This document shows positions 1 to 12,554 of a stretch of DNA of 64,000 bases, one piece after another. The translations under genes and the position numbers were made by a program. Below the pieces are notes generated by a model, which searched no databases, was not told where the DNA came from, and saw only the letters and a list, made by a program, of their open reading frames with translations. How positions within the stretch are numbered: the stretch's first letter is position 1; the number at the start of each line of letters is the position of its first letter. Origin of the DNA: Anisodus tanguticus (taxonomy: Eukaryota; Streptophyta; Magnoliopsida; Solanales; Solanaceae); the NCBI GenBank assembly GCA_034509755.1, contig CM067561.1:3290646-3354645 (forward strand), given 5' to 3'.

Positions 1-1671
1 ATAATGTTGTTTGTACTGATTATGCTTTGGCATAGTGTACACATATTCATATCATTCATTCATATTATTATTGACACTTGAACTGTTGACATACTGATAA
101 AAGGGGCTTGAAAGTCGATTACTAGATATGGTACATGGTACGAGAGTGATGATAGATGATGACACTACATCCATAGAGCTAGGATCCGATGAGAAATTCC
201 GGATGATAATGATACTACAGCCATAGAGTTAAGATCCGATGGGAAATTTTAGTGTTATATGGACCTCATGAGTCCCACATGGATCACGTGACACTTACTG
301 TAGGAGCGTGTGTATACCGGGTACATATGGTCATTTCATAAATACATATCATTTGCATTTGCATTCATATTACATATATATTAATACATTGATTACATAT
401 TGATTGGTAATGTGATTCGAAATGATTATTGAAATTTGGATGACTTTCATGAGAAAATGAACTTGGACAATTGGTTTGATTCTATTGAATTAAGTCGGTT
501 GCCATGATTGGTCTTTTTCTCTATGAATTTGGTTATATGGTTTATAACTTATGAGTTTAAGTACTCATTGTTAACTGTTAATGTGGCCAGTAATGCCTTT
601 ATGTCAGAACTATCAATTAGATCAAAAGGGAACTATATGTATTTGCGCATTGTTTGGTGGTTGATAGCATTATTCGGTAAAATGTCTAGTAAAGAACTTG
701 ATAGGGTATCGCTAATGGTAGTTGTTGACTGTATGCTAAGTGTGTGAAGATTCCCTCCCTAATCAAAGGGTGTAAGGTATAGACTTCTACTTGGAATATA
801 ATGCAAACGTTTAATAAACTAATATGTGAGATGCCCGTAAACGCATAGAGTAGTAACTAAGTCTAAAGGTTAATATTAATAAAAGAGCTAATATGGCTAC
901 GGTCAGTCTGGTTATAATATCCTTGCAAAGAATTCTTAAGATGATGTTGTGTACTAAGTGTCAAGTTGCTTGTTGAATATGTTAAGTCGGGTAAGTGGGG
1001 CTAAATATGAATATGACTTAGACAGAGTGTCAGATCGGTGGGTATTGATAGTAAAATCCATGTGTGCTGCATGAATTGGAGTGTACTTGACTGTGATTTA
1101 CCCTTATGTGAACTAGGTGATTTATATGATTCATGAACTTCTATGTGAAGAAGGTGACTTATGTGGCTATTTGAACTTCCTAGAATAGGACATATTTTAG
1201 AGTCAACTTGATGTTTATATATGTTATGTAGCTTTCATCATTGTAGGTATATAATGCCTACGTGAGTATGTTGTGTGCTCATACTACGCTTGTTGCATAT
1301 TTTACATAGATGCAGGTACTCGATCTATTTAGGTTGCAGCTTGGAGCATGAGAAGGTTAAGGCAGACCACTCATTCTCAGTAGCCTTGGTCTTCATCCAC
1401 CCAAATTGCCCCTTTCATTCAAGGAAGAGTCATTAAATTCTTTCCTTACTTGTATCTTAGAGTCATTGTATGAGTCAGACCAAGTTTTGAGGAGTAAGCG
1501 TTGTAATTGGTTAATCGATGTAAATTTTTAAAGAGCATTTTTATATTATGTACTTTTCTTATATTCCACATTGTTAAACTATTATGATCTTAATTGTGTT
1601 TTTTAGATTGATTGACATACCAGGGGGATAGTATATGTGCCACCATGGCGCCCGTGATTTGGGTCATGACA
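1..1671 (+). mobile_element. 5' LTR (partial) of a LARD-like LTR retrotransposon
   Basis: This is the downstream part of a long terminal repeat whose start lies outside the window. It aligns nearly base for base with 7069-8643, including an identical non-genic 79-codon reading frame (508-747 and 7525-7764). It ends in GGGTCATGACA at 1661-1671, directly before a primer-binding site. Relative to the other copy it carries an extra partial repeat of about 50 bases near 163-265 and about 25 bases near 1300-1325. No protein is encoded. Confidence 0.85.
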
Positions 1672-1674
1672 AAT

Positions 1675-1688
1675 TGGTATCTGAGCTC
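1675..1688 (+). other. Primer-binding site of the LARD-like element
   Basis: TGGTATCTGAGCTC lies three bases after the LTR end. It resembles the initiator-tRNA-Met complement TGGTATCAGAGCC used by most plant LTR retrotransposons, with a few substitutions. Confidence 0.75.
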
Positions 1689-2040
1689 TAGATTCACCGG
1701 TCTCACGGTTACAAGGATAGTATTTAGTAGAGTCTCACAGATAGGTATGTAGACGTCCGTATCCATCCTCGAGAGGCTATAAGACATTTAGGAAATCTTT
1801 TCTTCTTTCGCGCTACTTCGTTCAAATTGATATCTGGTCGATTCTAGTTGGTATCTAAAACTTCTTCTTCCTATTCTATCACCGATGATGGGAACACGCT
1901 CTTAAATTCATGTGTGAGTGGTTTGCTATGACATTGCATAGTAGGGTATAAAATGTGATATCGTGGTATGGATGCGTGACCAAGTTCAGTCTTCAGCTAT
2001 GATTTGAAGGTGGGAATGATAATACAGAGGTGTACCCCAG

Positions 2041-2167
2041 TTCGGTGATATATTTGGAAGGTGGGAATAACCACAACTTCAGTTGTGGTCAGAGGTGCAA
2101 GAAAAAGAAGTTCGGTGATATATTTGGAAGGTGGGAATGATAATACAGAGGTGCAAGAAAAAGAAGT
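2041..2167 (+). repeat. Local tandem duplication, about 70 bp
   Basis: The unit beginning TTCGGTGATATATTTGGAAG occurs at 2041 and again at 2111, each followed by GTGGGAAT and later by AGAGGTGCAAGAAAAAGAAG. A third, partial GGTGGGAATGATAATACAGAG lies near 2009. It is a recent local duplication inside the non-coding interior. Confidence 0.8.
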
Positions 2168-5100
2168 TGGATGGTTTATTCTCTGTTATATGAAGGGAAA
2201 AATCAGTATTTGATGTGCGCATTAGGATAAGGTTGCAAGACATACGAGGGGGGATGTCGTATAAGTTATGAAAGTTAAGTTGGGCTTCAACGTGGAAGAA
2301 ATGTAGTAGGGGAGTGAGAACTTGTGGTTGTGGGTTTCTTTCAGGAATGACTATCTGGTCTAGTTCAGGTGGCAAGGTTACTTGTGACAAGTAAAGCTTA
2401 TGGAAATAGACAGTCGCATTTCGTCAAATAAATAGTGTGTTTGTAGGATCACTTGGCATTTCGAAGTTAGTGATAAAAAGGGATTGTTGAAACCAAAAGA
2501 TTGTTGATTTGTGAGTTATTTCGCAATTATTTAGTATAGAGTAAGTGTAAGAGATCGTATATGAGTTGGTATATTAGACTACATCGTAAACTAATGGGAG
2601 CCAGTGATTGACTAATAGGAATAACTTTAGTGTTGGACAAGGGTGAAGTTTTATTATAAGGAATTACTGAATGTTGCATCTAGTTTTGGATAAGGATTGT
2701 GATCCTAGTTTGTAAAGGGTAATATTTTAGAAGTTTCTACAATTATGAGTGGTGTGATTTTGCGAAGTGCATTGACTAAGAGGAATATTCACGCGATGTG
2801 TTAAAGATATTCTGATTCGGCAATTAAGGTATGAAGTGGTTCTTTGCGGGTGAGCATCATTTTAGGACTCTCAAATAAGGTATTGGTCAATGGTGATATT
2901 TACGGTAATAGATTGATGGTGGTTCGAACCAATTCTAGTTGTGAAAAGTTTCGGGTATCGATGATCGTGTCAATAACTTATGAACCGGTATAGAAGAAGG
3001 ATTATTTCGGTTAGGAATTTTTGGCAAGGGTACTTTGATGAAACTATCTGAGAATGTTAGCAAGATTGTATGTTCGGTTATTAAGGATCAACCTTAGGAT
3101 TATGGACCAGTTCAGTGATGGTTTGGGTTATCTCTTGGGTACTAAATGAATTTTGGTTAGAGTAACCAAAGTGGGTTGCTACCTTTCTAGTGGAGGAATT
3201 TTATAAAGGACGGTACCGGGGATGTGCCGGATTTGGGAGGAGCTTTTAGTTTAAAGGTTAAGTGAGGCGAGGGAAGCTCTCTCTGTTGGGTATGCAGTGT
3301 CGTATTATTTTTAGGTTCGGTCCAGTTATTTTGTGAGGCCTATGATATTTCAGTACACTCTGGAATAGGTTTGAGTAATGACCGGTTTTTAGTAGTGAAT
3401 GTGATTGAAATGAATGGTGTAAATTTAAGAATTTTGATAAATGTGTGATTGATCTAATTTGGAATGAGTAAGATGCCTCTTCGAGATAGGGGAGAATTTG
3501 GATTTGAAACAACAGAAATTCTTGTGTAAGGTGTGGATTATGTTGGCATTATTTTTGCATCTTTCAGATCGGGTGAAATTGTTTAGTATGCTCAGATGAG
3601 TAGGTTTATGGTAATTGACTAAGCGTTATGACGGATGTTCCATGGGGTTTGTGATTGGCGACTAGTGCTAGACTATGTTGAAGTGTTGTTGTTTAATAGC
3701 ATGGATGAGTAATCAGGTATTAAAGACTTGTAAGTTAATGCGCAAGGTAAGGTGCATGGATTGTAAGGTTGATACATTAGGATTTGGTAAGGCGCGAGGG
3801 TTATGGGATTTGATACTATCTGGATTGACAAAGAATAGTGAGGTCTTACTATCAGAGACTAAATGGGTGGAGGTATAGTAAATGAGGCCACAGGCTCTAT
3901 GTTAAAATGTTCAGAGTTGTTGGCGAGTTAAGAGAAAGTACAAAGAGGATTTGATGTATTTAGAGTGTATGGGGTTCTATCAAACTTGCATATTGGGTAG
4001 AAGCTGAGAAACATGGATATTACAATCGTAAGGTATAATTCTTCGGTACTAAGTTGATGACTTGGATAAAATCCAGCTTTTAGAGTCGTGGGTGACGACA
4101 CATGATTGATTATTCATAAGAAAAGGGACATAATAGGTCACAACATGCTTATGGAAAGCCTATCAGTTATGTTTGGAATCAGTTCGGGTGACTATCGATG
4201 ATTTAGAAAATGAGCATTTATTCCGGGTCAGATTTATTCATTTAGGGTCGGGTGGCCCATGTTTATATTGCCTGGAGGACTTATAGTATTCTAGTAAACC
4301 ACTGATAAATGTGCAATGGATTTCAATTCGAAATGGAGGTATGACGGTGTTACTGATTCTCATTGAAGTTTACAAGCAGGATTGATGATATTTTTCGGAT
4401 GGCAATGATTCGGACAGTTCTAATGGTTTACACGGGTAGTTGGCGATGTATTGAGGAGGTAGAAATGGTTTTGGGGAGTCTTTAGAGTAATCAATTGATT
4501 TCTATGGATTTTGCACGGCAAGGTAATCAGTAGGTATGCTTATAATATGGTAATTTTGAGATTTGAGAAGAATTGGCCAATGGGTTTTGACTAAGCGACT
4601 TCAACTTCGAGGTACAGAACTAACGAGACTGGAATTAGTGGCTTGGGATAAGATAAGTTTTTGGATGGAATTACATAATATTTTCTCATATAATGCAAGG
4701 ATTCTTTTCTACCGAAAAGAAGTCATAACTTGGGCTTATGGCGTGTGTCTATGTGTTTTTAATAAATCTTGGTGTGAAGGACGGCCCGAGAAGGTGTAAG
4801 GAAAGGATTAGTAGAAATAGGATATTTAATCGCTACAAGTTGGATAATGGTTTGTGGCTACAACTAAAGGATGATGGTGATTAAGGTGATATTTATAGAT
4901 TCCATTGAATGCATATAGAGGTATGATTATAATAATATTAGATCATTCGAGCGGAGTCAGTGCTCACATTCGAGGATCAACAGTGAAAGGAATTTCGATA
5001 TGAAGGAATAGAAATTTGGGGGTTGTGCTAAGTTAAAGGTAGTTTTGACTGGTTAAGTGAGCAGGTGGTGCTATCGATATATTTCTAGCCTTTGAGGCTA

Positions 5101-5179
5101 TTATGGAGATACTTGGTACTCGTCGGCTTTTGTACTTTTTTTCTATTCGAGGACGAACGTTTGTTTAATTGGTATATGA

Positions 5180-8100
5180 TGTAACGATCCTTAATTGACT
5201 AATTACCCTTTCCGTAGACTTTATATGGGGTATGTGACGCGTGGAATGTGTGGCACGGATCCTGAGGTATCTTATTATGATTTTTAGAAGGAAAACCCAA
5301 AATAGACACTTTAGAATTGATAAGTTTGACCCAAAGTTGACTTTTAAGTATATTGATTTGTTTCTAGGTTCCGTCCCTTTCATAGTTCCGTAGGGTCATT
5401 TATCTTAGTCGAGTCATTGATTTGCTTCCTAAGGCATTCGGATGTACGTTATGGCTTTATTTATAAAATTGTGGAATTTAGATATTTTGGGTGGTTTAGT
5501 AAAAACGTATATATTAGCTCGGTCGTATGGATGTTTGGTGTGTATCCAGGGAGTCTCGGATGAGTTTCGGGTTGGACTTGGTGAAAAACCATATTTTTGT
5601 TGGTTTCTGGTGTCCCGCTTCTGCGAGCATATATGCGCTTCTGTGGGTCCGCCTATGCAGGACTTGGCCCATAGATGCGAGAAAGTGAGGTGTCAAGTGG
5701 CTCCACGTGCGCGAGCCATCCTTCACGGAGGCGAGTCCGCATCTGCTGACAATGTGCCCGCGGATGCGAGAATCGCTGGGCCGAAAGTCTTATATTTTCC
5801 CAATTTCGAGCCATTCTTTCCATTCACTAATCCTAAACCTATAGAGTGTTTTTATGGGCGATTTTCAGAGCTTGGGGGTGAATTCTTCCTTGGGTAATTT
5901 CCTATTTCTCTCCTTGTGATTTATTCATGAACTAAAAATGGAATCTTTGGGGATTTTTACTTACTAGGGGAAGATATCCTAAGTCGTAGATGAATCCCGA
6001 CTCAGTCCGCTCCTACTGTGCGGGAGTCTCAACCGGTCGGTGCCGGGTCGGCCCCTAGGGCACTATTCGCCTTGGGAGTGGTTAGGCGAAGACCTGCAAG
6101 CCTAGTGACCTACTGGAAACCGCCATCACGACTACAGGCAGGCGACAGAGTGACCGACGGGCAAGCAAGAAAGAGACCAACTACTGGACAAACGTCAACA
6201 AAGAGACCGGATGAGAGTCAGAGTGACAGGCAAACGACTGAGTTGTTCATGCTAGAATAAGAGGCTAAAAATCTTGAATTGAGGATTGTAAATTGATTAG
6301 ATTATTGTGATATTGTAATCTAGTGTTGATTAATGATAGATGATCATGTTGTGATTATTAATTTGGTATTGGAAACCCTTTTAAAATTGGGGAAATCCTA
6401 GAGTGTGAAATTGTGTCTTTTGCCTAATTTACAATTGAGGGTCCAATTGGGTTTAGTTTTAAAATTAACTTAAGAATATGATTATTTAGTATGTTATAAT
6501 GCTTTTTAGTTAATAAAGTTTGGATTTTGCTACCGTAAAATTTGTATTGTTTAAAAGGACTAAGTCCTTGTGTTTGTATTAGATTACTTTTAACGTAGAA
6601 TCTATTTATGTTAGACTATGAGTATTCTGGGGCACTCCGAAAGGGCAAGGCCTACGTTGAGATTTGACAGTTTGTGACTACTGCTCGGCTTTGAGGTACG
6701 CTACAATTTCACTTTGTACACTTCAATAGAAGTACGTACTAGTTATAAATATTGAGTGGTATTGAGGGTATTTGGGGGTCCCACCTTAGCAGTTGTATGA
6801 ACTCTTGGGTAGGTACTGATATTGAATTGTGATGATGAGTGATTTTAAGAATCAGCCTTAAGCTGATTTCGACTGTTATTGGTTGGGCTTGTCGCCATTG
6901 GTGATATTGTTGTGTTATTTTCATCACATTAGTTTCAATATGATAAACTGATGAACATGAAGATACATGTTATTTGGGCTCGTAGCCAGGTTAGATAGCT
7001 TATTATGATTTGACTTGTCATGCATTCATAACTCTACATCTCGTCTAAATGCTTGGAAAGGAATTGATAATTTTGTTTGTATTGATTATGCTTTGGCATG
7101 GTGTACACATATCCATATCATTCATTCATATTATTATTGGCACTTGAACTGTTGACATACTAATAAAAGGGGCTTGAAAGCCGATTACTAGATATGGTAT
7201 ATGGTACGAGAGTGATGATAGATGATGATACTACAGTCGTAGAGTTAAGATCCGATGGGAAATTTCAGATGGGTATATGGACCTCATGAGTCCCCATGGG
7301 TCACGTGACACCTACTGTAGGAGCGTGTGTATACCGGGTACATATGGTCATTGCATATATACATATCATTTGCATTTGCATTCATATTACATATATATTA
7401 ATACATTGATTACATGTTGATTGGTAATGTGATTCGAAATGATTATTGAAATTTGGATGACTTTCATGAGAAAATGAACTTGGACAATTGGTTTGATTCT
7501 ATTGAATTAAGTCGGTTGCCATGATTGGTCTTTTTCTCTATGAATTTGGTTCTATGGTTTATAACTTATGAGTTTAAGTACTCATTGTTAACTGTTAATG
7601 TGGCCAGTAATGCCTTTATGTCAGAACTATCAATTAGATCAAAAGGGAACTATATGTATTTGCGCATTGTTTGGTGGTTGATAGCATTATTCGGTAAAAT
7701 GTCTAGTAAAGAACTTGATAGGGTATCGCTAATGGTAGTTGTTGACTGTATGCTAAGTGTGTGAAGATTCCCTCCCTAATCAAAGGGTGTAAGGTATAGA
7801 CTTCTACTTGGAATATAATGCAGACGTTTAATAAACTAATATGTGAGATGCCCGTAAACGCATAGAGTAGTAACTAAGTCTAATGGTTAATATTAATAAA
7901 AGAGTTAATATGGCTACGGTCAGTCTGGTTATAATATCCTTGCAAAGAATTCTTAAGATGATGTTGTGTACTAAGTGTCAAGTTGCTTGTTGAATATGTT
8001 AAGTCGGGTAAGTGGGGCTAAATATGAATATGACTTAGACAAAGTGTCAGATCGGTGGGTATTGATAGTAAAATACATGTGTGCTACATGAATTGTAGTG

Positions 8101-8643
8101 TACTTGACTGTGATTGACCCTTATGCGAACTAGGTGATTTATATGATTCATGAACTCGTATGTGAATAAGGTGACTTATGTGCCTCTTTGAACTTCCTAG
8201 AATATGACCTATTTGAGAGTCAACTTGATTTTATATATGTTACATAGCTTTCATCGTTGTCGGTTTATGATGTCTACGGGAGTATGTTGTGTACTCATGC
8301 TACACTTGCTTATCGGTCTATTCAGGTTGCAGCTTGGAGCACGAGAAGGTTAAGGCAGACCATTCATTCTCGGTAGCCTTGGTCTTCATCCAATCAAACT
8401 GACCCTATTCATTCAGGGCTGAGTCGTTAAATTCTTTCCTTACTTGTATCATAGTGTCCTTCTACGAGTCAGACCAGATTTTAGGGAGTAAGCATTGTAA
8501 TTGACTAATCCATGTAAATGTTTAAGGAGCATTTTTATATTATGTACTTTTCTTATCTTCTGCATCATTAAACTATTATGATCTTAATTGGTTTTTTGGG
8601 GATTAGTTCGCCTACCATGACGTCCGTGATTTGGATCGTGACA
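5180..8643 (+). mobile_element. 3' LTR of LARD-like element
   Basis: This LTR is 3464 bp. It starts TGTAACGATCC and ends GGATCGTGACA, so its ends form an 11-base inverted repeat with one mismatch and the canonical TG...CA. The second half (7069-8643) is the copy of 1-1671. It carries a GC-rich block at about 6001-6262. The five bases after it (AGAAT) are the expected target duplication, but the partner lies outside the window. Confidence 0.85.
6001..6262 (+). other. GC-rich patch in LTR, possible mitochondrial-type DNA
   Basis: The block changes abruptly in composition from the AT-rich LTR. It begins CTACTGTGCGGGAGTCTC, where GTGCG resembles the conserved 5' boundary of group II introns. The rest has the texture of plant mitochondrial intron sequence. 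The 80-codon reading frame inside it is not recognisable. No domain V hairpin is seen, so at most a 5' intron piece is present. The assignment is inference. Confidence 0.35.
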
Positions 8644-10969
8644 AGAATAGTTCAACATGATTCCCTTCTGGAATTTAATATTAAGTTAAAGACATCTCAA
8701 GAAGATCATTTAGAGATAAAACCACACAATATAATGCAATTCATTGCAGGCGTGCATCTCGAGCTAACCACAATACCATGCATGTAATGCATCTATGAGA
8801 ACACAAATCGGGAATAGATAAAAATTCAAGTAGTCAAGTAGAAACAACAATTCAGACAATCAAATAATGATTAATAGAATGATGCAATGCAATGCAATGT
8901 AATATGCTCTCATATAGACATAGAGCTCCATGAGACTACAGGGGAGATGTGCCCCATAGAGGACTGCTAAATCCATATATCAGCCCAGAATACCGGATCT
9001 TCTAGATCTAATCAGGCGCCTAACTTTTAAGGCTGAAATATCATGCAACCAACCTTTTGCGCCCAAAATATCTATCAACCATCCATTTAGGCCAAATATC
9101 CAACAATTGGTCATTTAGGCCAAATATTCATCACTTACCTTGAAGTCCCGATCTCCTATATCGTAATAAGACAAATCATTACATATGCTTGATACAACAT
9201 ATAAGAAAGCTAATACCTTTAACAATTCTAACTTAATAGCTGACAAGTTCAAGTACATTTATCAAATCCGGGCTTAATAGCCAACAAATTCAGATAAGTT
9301 CATCAATATCCAAACTTAACAACCGACAAGTTCATTAACATGTTTATCACAAGTGTACGAGATTTCTTGGAATACCAAATACAATCAAATAGTCAATTAT
9401 AAGACAAGTATCACATAACAACTAATGGCCACATGTTTTGGCATTTCTGGGTCACACCCCATGACTATACAATACGTTATTTACCCATTTCAAGTTACCG
9501 ATACTTCTACCAATACTCATCACATCACGGGTATTACACCCTTACCCCTTATTATTTCAATTTTAATATTTACTTAACAAAAAATACCTTAAATGAAGTC
9601 TAGAAGTCTTAAACACACCTCAATTGCCAAGCAAACGAACCAAGAAAATTGCCTTTACTTATCGAAGTGCCCTCGAACGCTCTCAAACTCGATCCGAGCA
9701 AAGTTTATGTCTTCCTGAAGCTATACCGCCTTTGAATTTACCAAATGAGTTTAATCTAGTCAATATATTACTCTGCAAGGTTAACTAGTCCAATTACATC
9801 CATATGCTAAACTTTAATTCAGAACCCAAAAATGAACTCAAAAAGGTAACTCTGAACACCTAAGGGCAAAATTAAAAAGTTATCACAAGATCAGGTTACC
9901 TATATCCCATAAGTCCCAAATCTGAAAAACTATCTTATTTCATCCACGAATCGATAATCAAAGTAATGCTTTATCATTTCTTAACTTTGGAGCTCAAAAC
10001 CTCAATTTCTACAACCCAAACACAGATAAAAATGATACCAACTGAAGTAATCATGGGAAAACATCTAAATAAAGGTTATATACTTACTTCCTTTCGAGAA
10101 CGAGAAGAACGCCATGAAAATCACTCAAATCTGAACATTAGAACTCCAAATATGTTGAAAATATCAAATGGACGAAGTTTGGAATTTTTGTAACAATGAT
10201 TTCCGATTCCGCGGGTCCTAGGGTCACTTCAGCAGCCCGAAATCTGCTTATGTGGGTCCTCTTTTACATTCATTTTTTTTATTCTATGGCGCACCAGCAA
10301 CAACTCGTCGCGCCAAAATCACAATAACTTCCTCAAACAACCTCAAAATTCGAAGATTCTTGTTGCTATGGTTCTGAAATCCGGATACGGATCTAATGGT
10401 TCAATCAAACACAATTTAGTTCTTATTTAAGCAATATGGTACCCTTTATGTGCAAGGAAATGACCGAACATCAAATATGAGCGCGACACAATCCAAATCC
10501 ATCCGGAACTCATCGAAATATCACCAAAACTTGCGGACAAGTCCAAAATCATTATACAAACCTTTTTGAACTTTCAAAACCCTGATATGGGGTCATCCTT
10601 GTCAAACATTGACCGTAGTCAACTCAAATTCAAAATATTAACTAGAATCTCCACCAAAGGTCCAAAACACACCCGATCCCCTCGGGATCTGAACCAACTA
10701 CTCGACTAAGTCATAAACCAAATTATGGATCTCATGGAATCAATGAAACTCCAATTCAACTATGTTAACCGCGATGTTGACTTTGGAAAAATTCTCCATT
10801 TCTTTAACTTGAGACTCCAATTTTACTATTTCTTCTTCGATACTCACTTGATTACCTCGAGAAATCTGTCACCCATCTCCACAAGTCAAGAATACCATTT
10901 TAAATTTATAGGAAGGATGTTTTGAGGAAAAGAATCTAAAAGCTCAAAATGACCTAGTGGATCATTACA
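8644..10969 (-). mobile_element. Antisense gypsy-type LTR fragment
   Basis: Read on the minus strand from 10969 the sequence starts TGTAATGATCCACTAGGTC and continues with TTTTGAGC. This is the same opening as the antisense gypsy LTR that starts at 56572. No coding domain is found. The low-coordinate side stops at the LARD-like element, which probably inserted into this LTR, leaving the rest upstream of the window. Confidence 0.45.
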
Positions 10970-11039
10970 CTTAATATCATTAAGATGTCTATTCAATAAT
11001 TTCTACAAAGATGCTAGTTCACCACTACTTCATCCACAT

Positions 11040-11400
11040 TGCTATCATCGTTGCCGGACACTATTATCAACCACCACCATCAATAACTCACCACCCACAA
11101 CAACTATCATTAACAACCACCACCTCTGCCAATCACCACATTTAGCCGTCACCGCCATTATAGCCACCAAACACTACTGACAATCGTCACCATTAGCCAC
11201 CATAATATATCGCCAACCACTATCATTGTTCACTATCACCATCAACTATCACTATCTTCCATTACAATTATTAGCTGGCACCACCAGCTACCACAATCAA
11301 CAATCATTATTAATCACTTTTTACCATCATTACTAGTTACTACCAATAACCACCACCATCACTCATGACATCAACAACCACCACCACATCACCACTACTG
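11040..11400. repeat. Degenerate CAC/ATC-rich low-complexity tract
   Basis: About 360 bases of imperfect CCA, CAC and ATC triplets run together, with C far above G on the plus strand. It is not a perfect microsatellite. Both strands translate to simple Thr/His/Pro or Trp/Val-rich runs, so I see no gene. Confidence 0.75.
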
Positions 11401-12255
11401 CTATATATTTTTTTAAAATATTATATTGATATAGTATAAGATTATTTGTATTTCATATTTATTAATTTTAAATAAAGCCAAGTTTTGTATATTCAAATTA
11501 GGGGTATCAATGGTACGGTTCGACCGGTTATTTTATAAATATTGTACTATATCAATTTTCGGTTCGTTACCAAGATTAGATTTTTCAAAGCCGTTCTGCA
11601 ATATTTCTCTTCGGTATCAGTAAAATACGGTTAATTTTCAATAATTTTTTTCTAAAAAAATCATGTAAGAGTTGTTGAAACCTAATTTTTTTCCCAAAAA
11701 TAAATTTATTTAATTAGTCAAACTTTTTGAATCAATAACGAAGTGAAATATGCATTTTTTCTAATCAAAATTTACAAATTGATTCCTGGGACGTTTTGCC
11801 ATTTCACTTGGAAAAATATCACTTTGTATATCATTGAATATCACTTGCATAATATTACATAATTATCTTGATTTTCAAAATATATTTTATCATAAATTAA
11901 GGTCAAAATAGTGAAAATAGTTAATTAATTGTTTAAACCAAATGAGAATTAATTTATAAATATTTTAATCCGTTTAAATTGAGAAGTTCAATTAATTATA
12001 TTAGGTGTCAATTATATCTTAAGTTTTACAATAATTTCAAATTACGTTTTCAAATTTACTAGAATTGAAAGGTTTTAATCGATTTTTGCATTAACTATGG
12101 TTACAATTCAAATAATTGTGGTTAGTTTGTAATTTTAAATCATTAGTTGTACTTTGCAACAATGCTAATTTTTTATTTATATTAATTTGTCTTTCAATTT
12201 TGGGCCAGATGGCCCGATCCAAAAGGATCCGAACCCGGCCCATGACACGTTTAAA
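11401..12255. other. AT-rich intergenic stretch with one dispersed-repeat end
   Basis: No gene is seen. At 11498 the sequence TTAGGGGTATCAATGGTACGG resembles the terminus of a dispersed repeat, also present in antisense orientation at about 30795. The partner end is not identifiable. The rest is AT-rich and unrecognised. Confidence 0.4.
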
Positions 12256-12273
12256 GCGGGAAAACCCCCTATT

Positions 12274-12536
12274 TTTTGTGAAGGGAAAAGTCCTGAAGGC
12301 TAATCCCCCCCCCCCCCCCCCCCCTGTACCAGAGGCCCCTTGGCCAGGTGTGATGTAAATAGAGGGATATGCGCGAGTTGCAGCCCTGCAAGGCAGAGGA
12401 CCAACGGGACACGAACTCAACAACAACCCTTGCAATATTTCAACAAAGACTGTCACCACACGGATTCGAACCCATGACGTCGGAGTGGTTGTACCCCAAT
12501 CACCTTGTCACTTACCAACTCGCATGTGCCTTGGAG
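12274..12536 (-). mobile_element. tRNA-derived SINE, antisense
   Basis: On the minus strand there is a tRNA-like head with a B box (GGGTTCGAATCC, complement of 12461-12472) preceded by an A-box-like GAGTTGGTAAGTG. The element ends in a short A tail. It is flanked by an 18-base direct repeat with one mismatch, GCGGGAAAACCCCCTATT at 12256-12273 and 12537-12554, which is the target duplication. An internal run of 20 C (12305-12324) is unusual. Confidence 0.75.
12305..12324. repeat. Homopolymer C20 (G20 on minus strand)
   Basis: Twenty consecutive C residues lie inside the SINE. The count may be affected by sequencing slippage. Confidence 0.9.
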
Positions 12537-12554
12537 GCGGGAAAACCCTCTATT

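Larger units (their letters stand above)
1672..5179 (+). mobile_element. Non-coding internal region of LARD-like element
   Basis: About 3.5 kb lies between the two LTRs. I find no capsid, CCHC, protease, RT, RNase H or integrase motif in any frame, and all open frames are short. The plus strand is markedly poor in C: I count 3 C against 15 G in 2461-2520. The 3' end keeps a typical gypsy tail, a CGAGGACGAACGTTTG motif near 5149 just before the next LTR. The length and the lack of coding potential fit a large retrotransposon derivative mobilised in trans. A very degraded gag-pol is the alternative. Confidence 0.65.

Noticed and set aside
508..747. 79-codon reading frame, repeated at 7525-7764
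   Set aside because: Both copies lie at the same place in paired LTRs. The near-identity comes from LTR duplication, and no domain is recognisable.
2079..3512. Minus-strand frames inside the LARD-like interior
   Set aside because: They have hydrophobic or His/Ser-rich composition with no domain. C-poor plus-strand sequence naturally removes many minus-strand stops.
6018..6260. 80-codon Arg-rich frame in the GC-rich LTR patch
   Set aside because: The composition explains its length. No known protein is recognised, and it is more likely non-coding captured DNA.
12461..12520. tRNA-like sequence on the minus strand
   Set aside because: A and B boxes are present but no cloverleaf closes, and the segment is the head of a TSD-flanked SINE. 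The same holds at 16900-16974 and 38570-38645.
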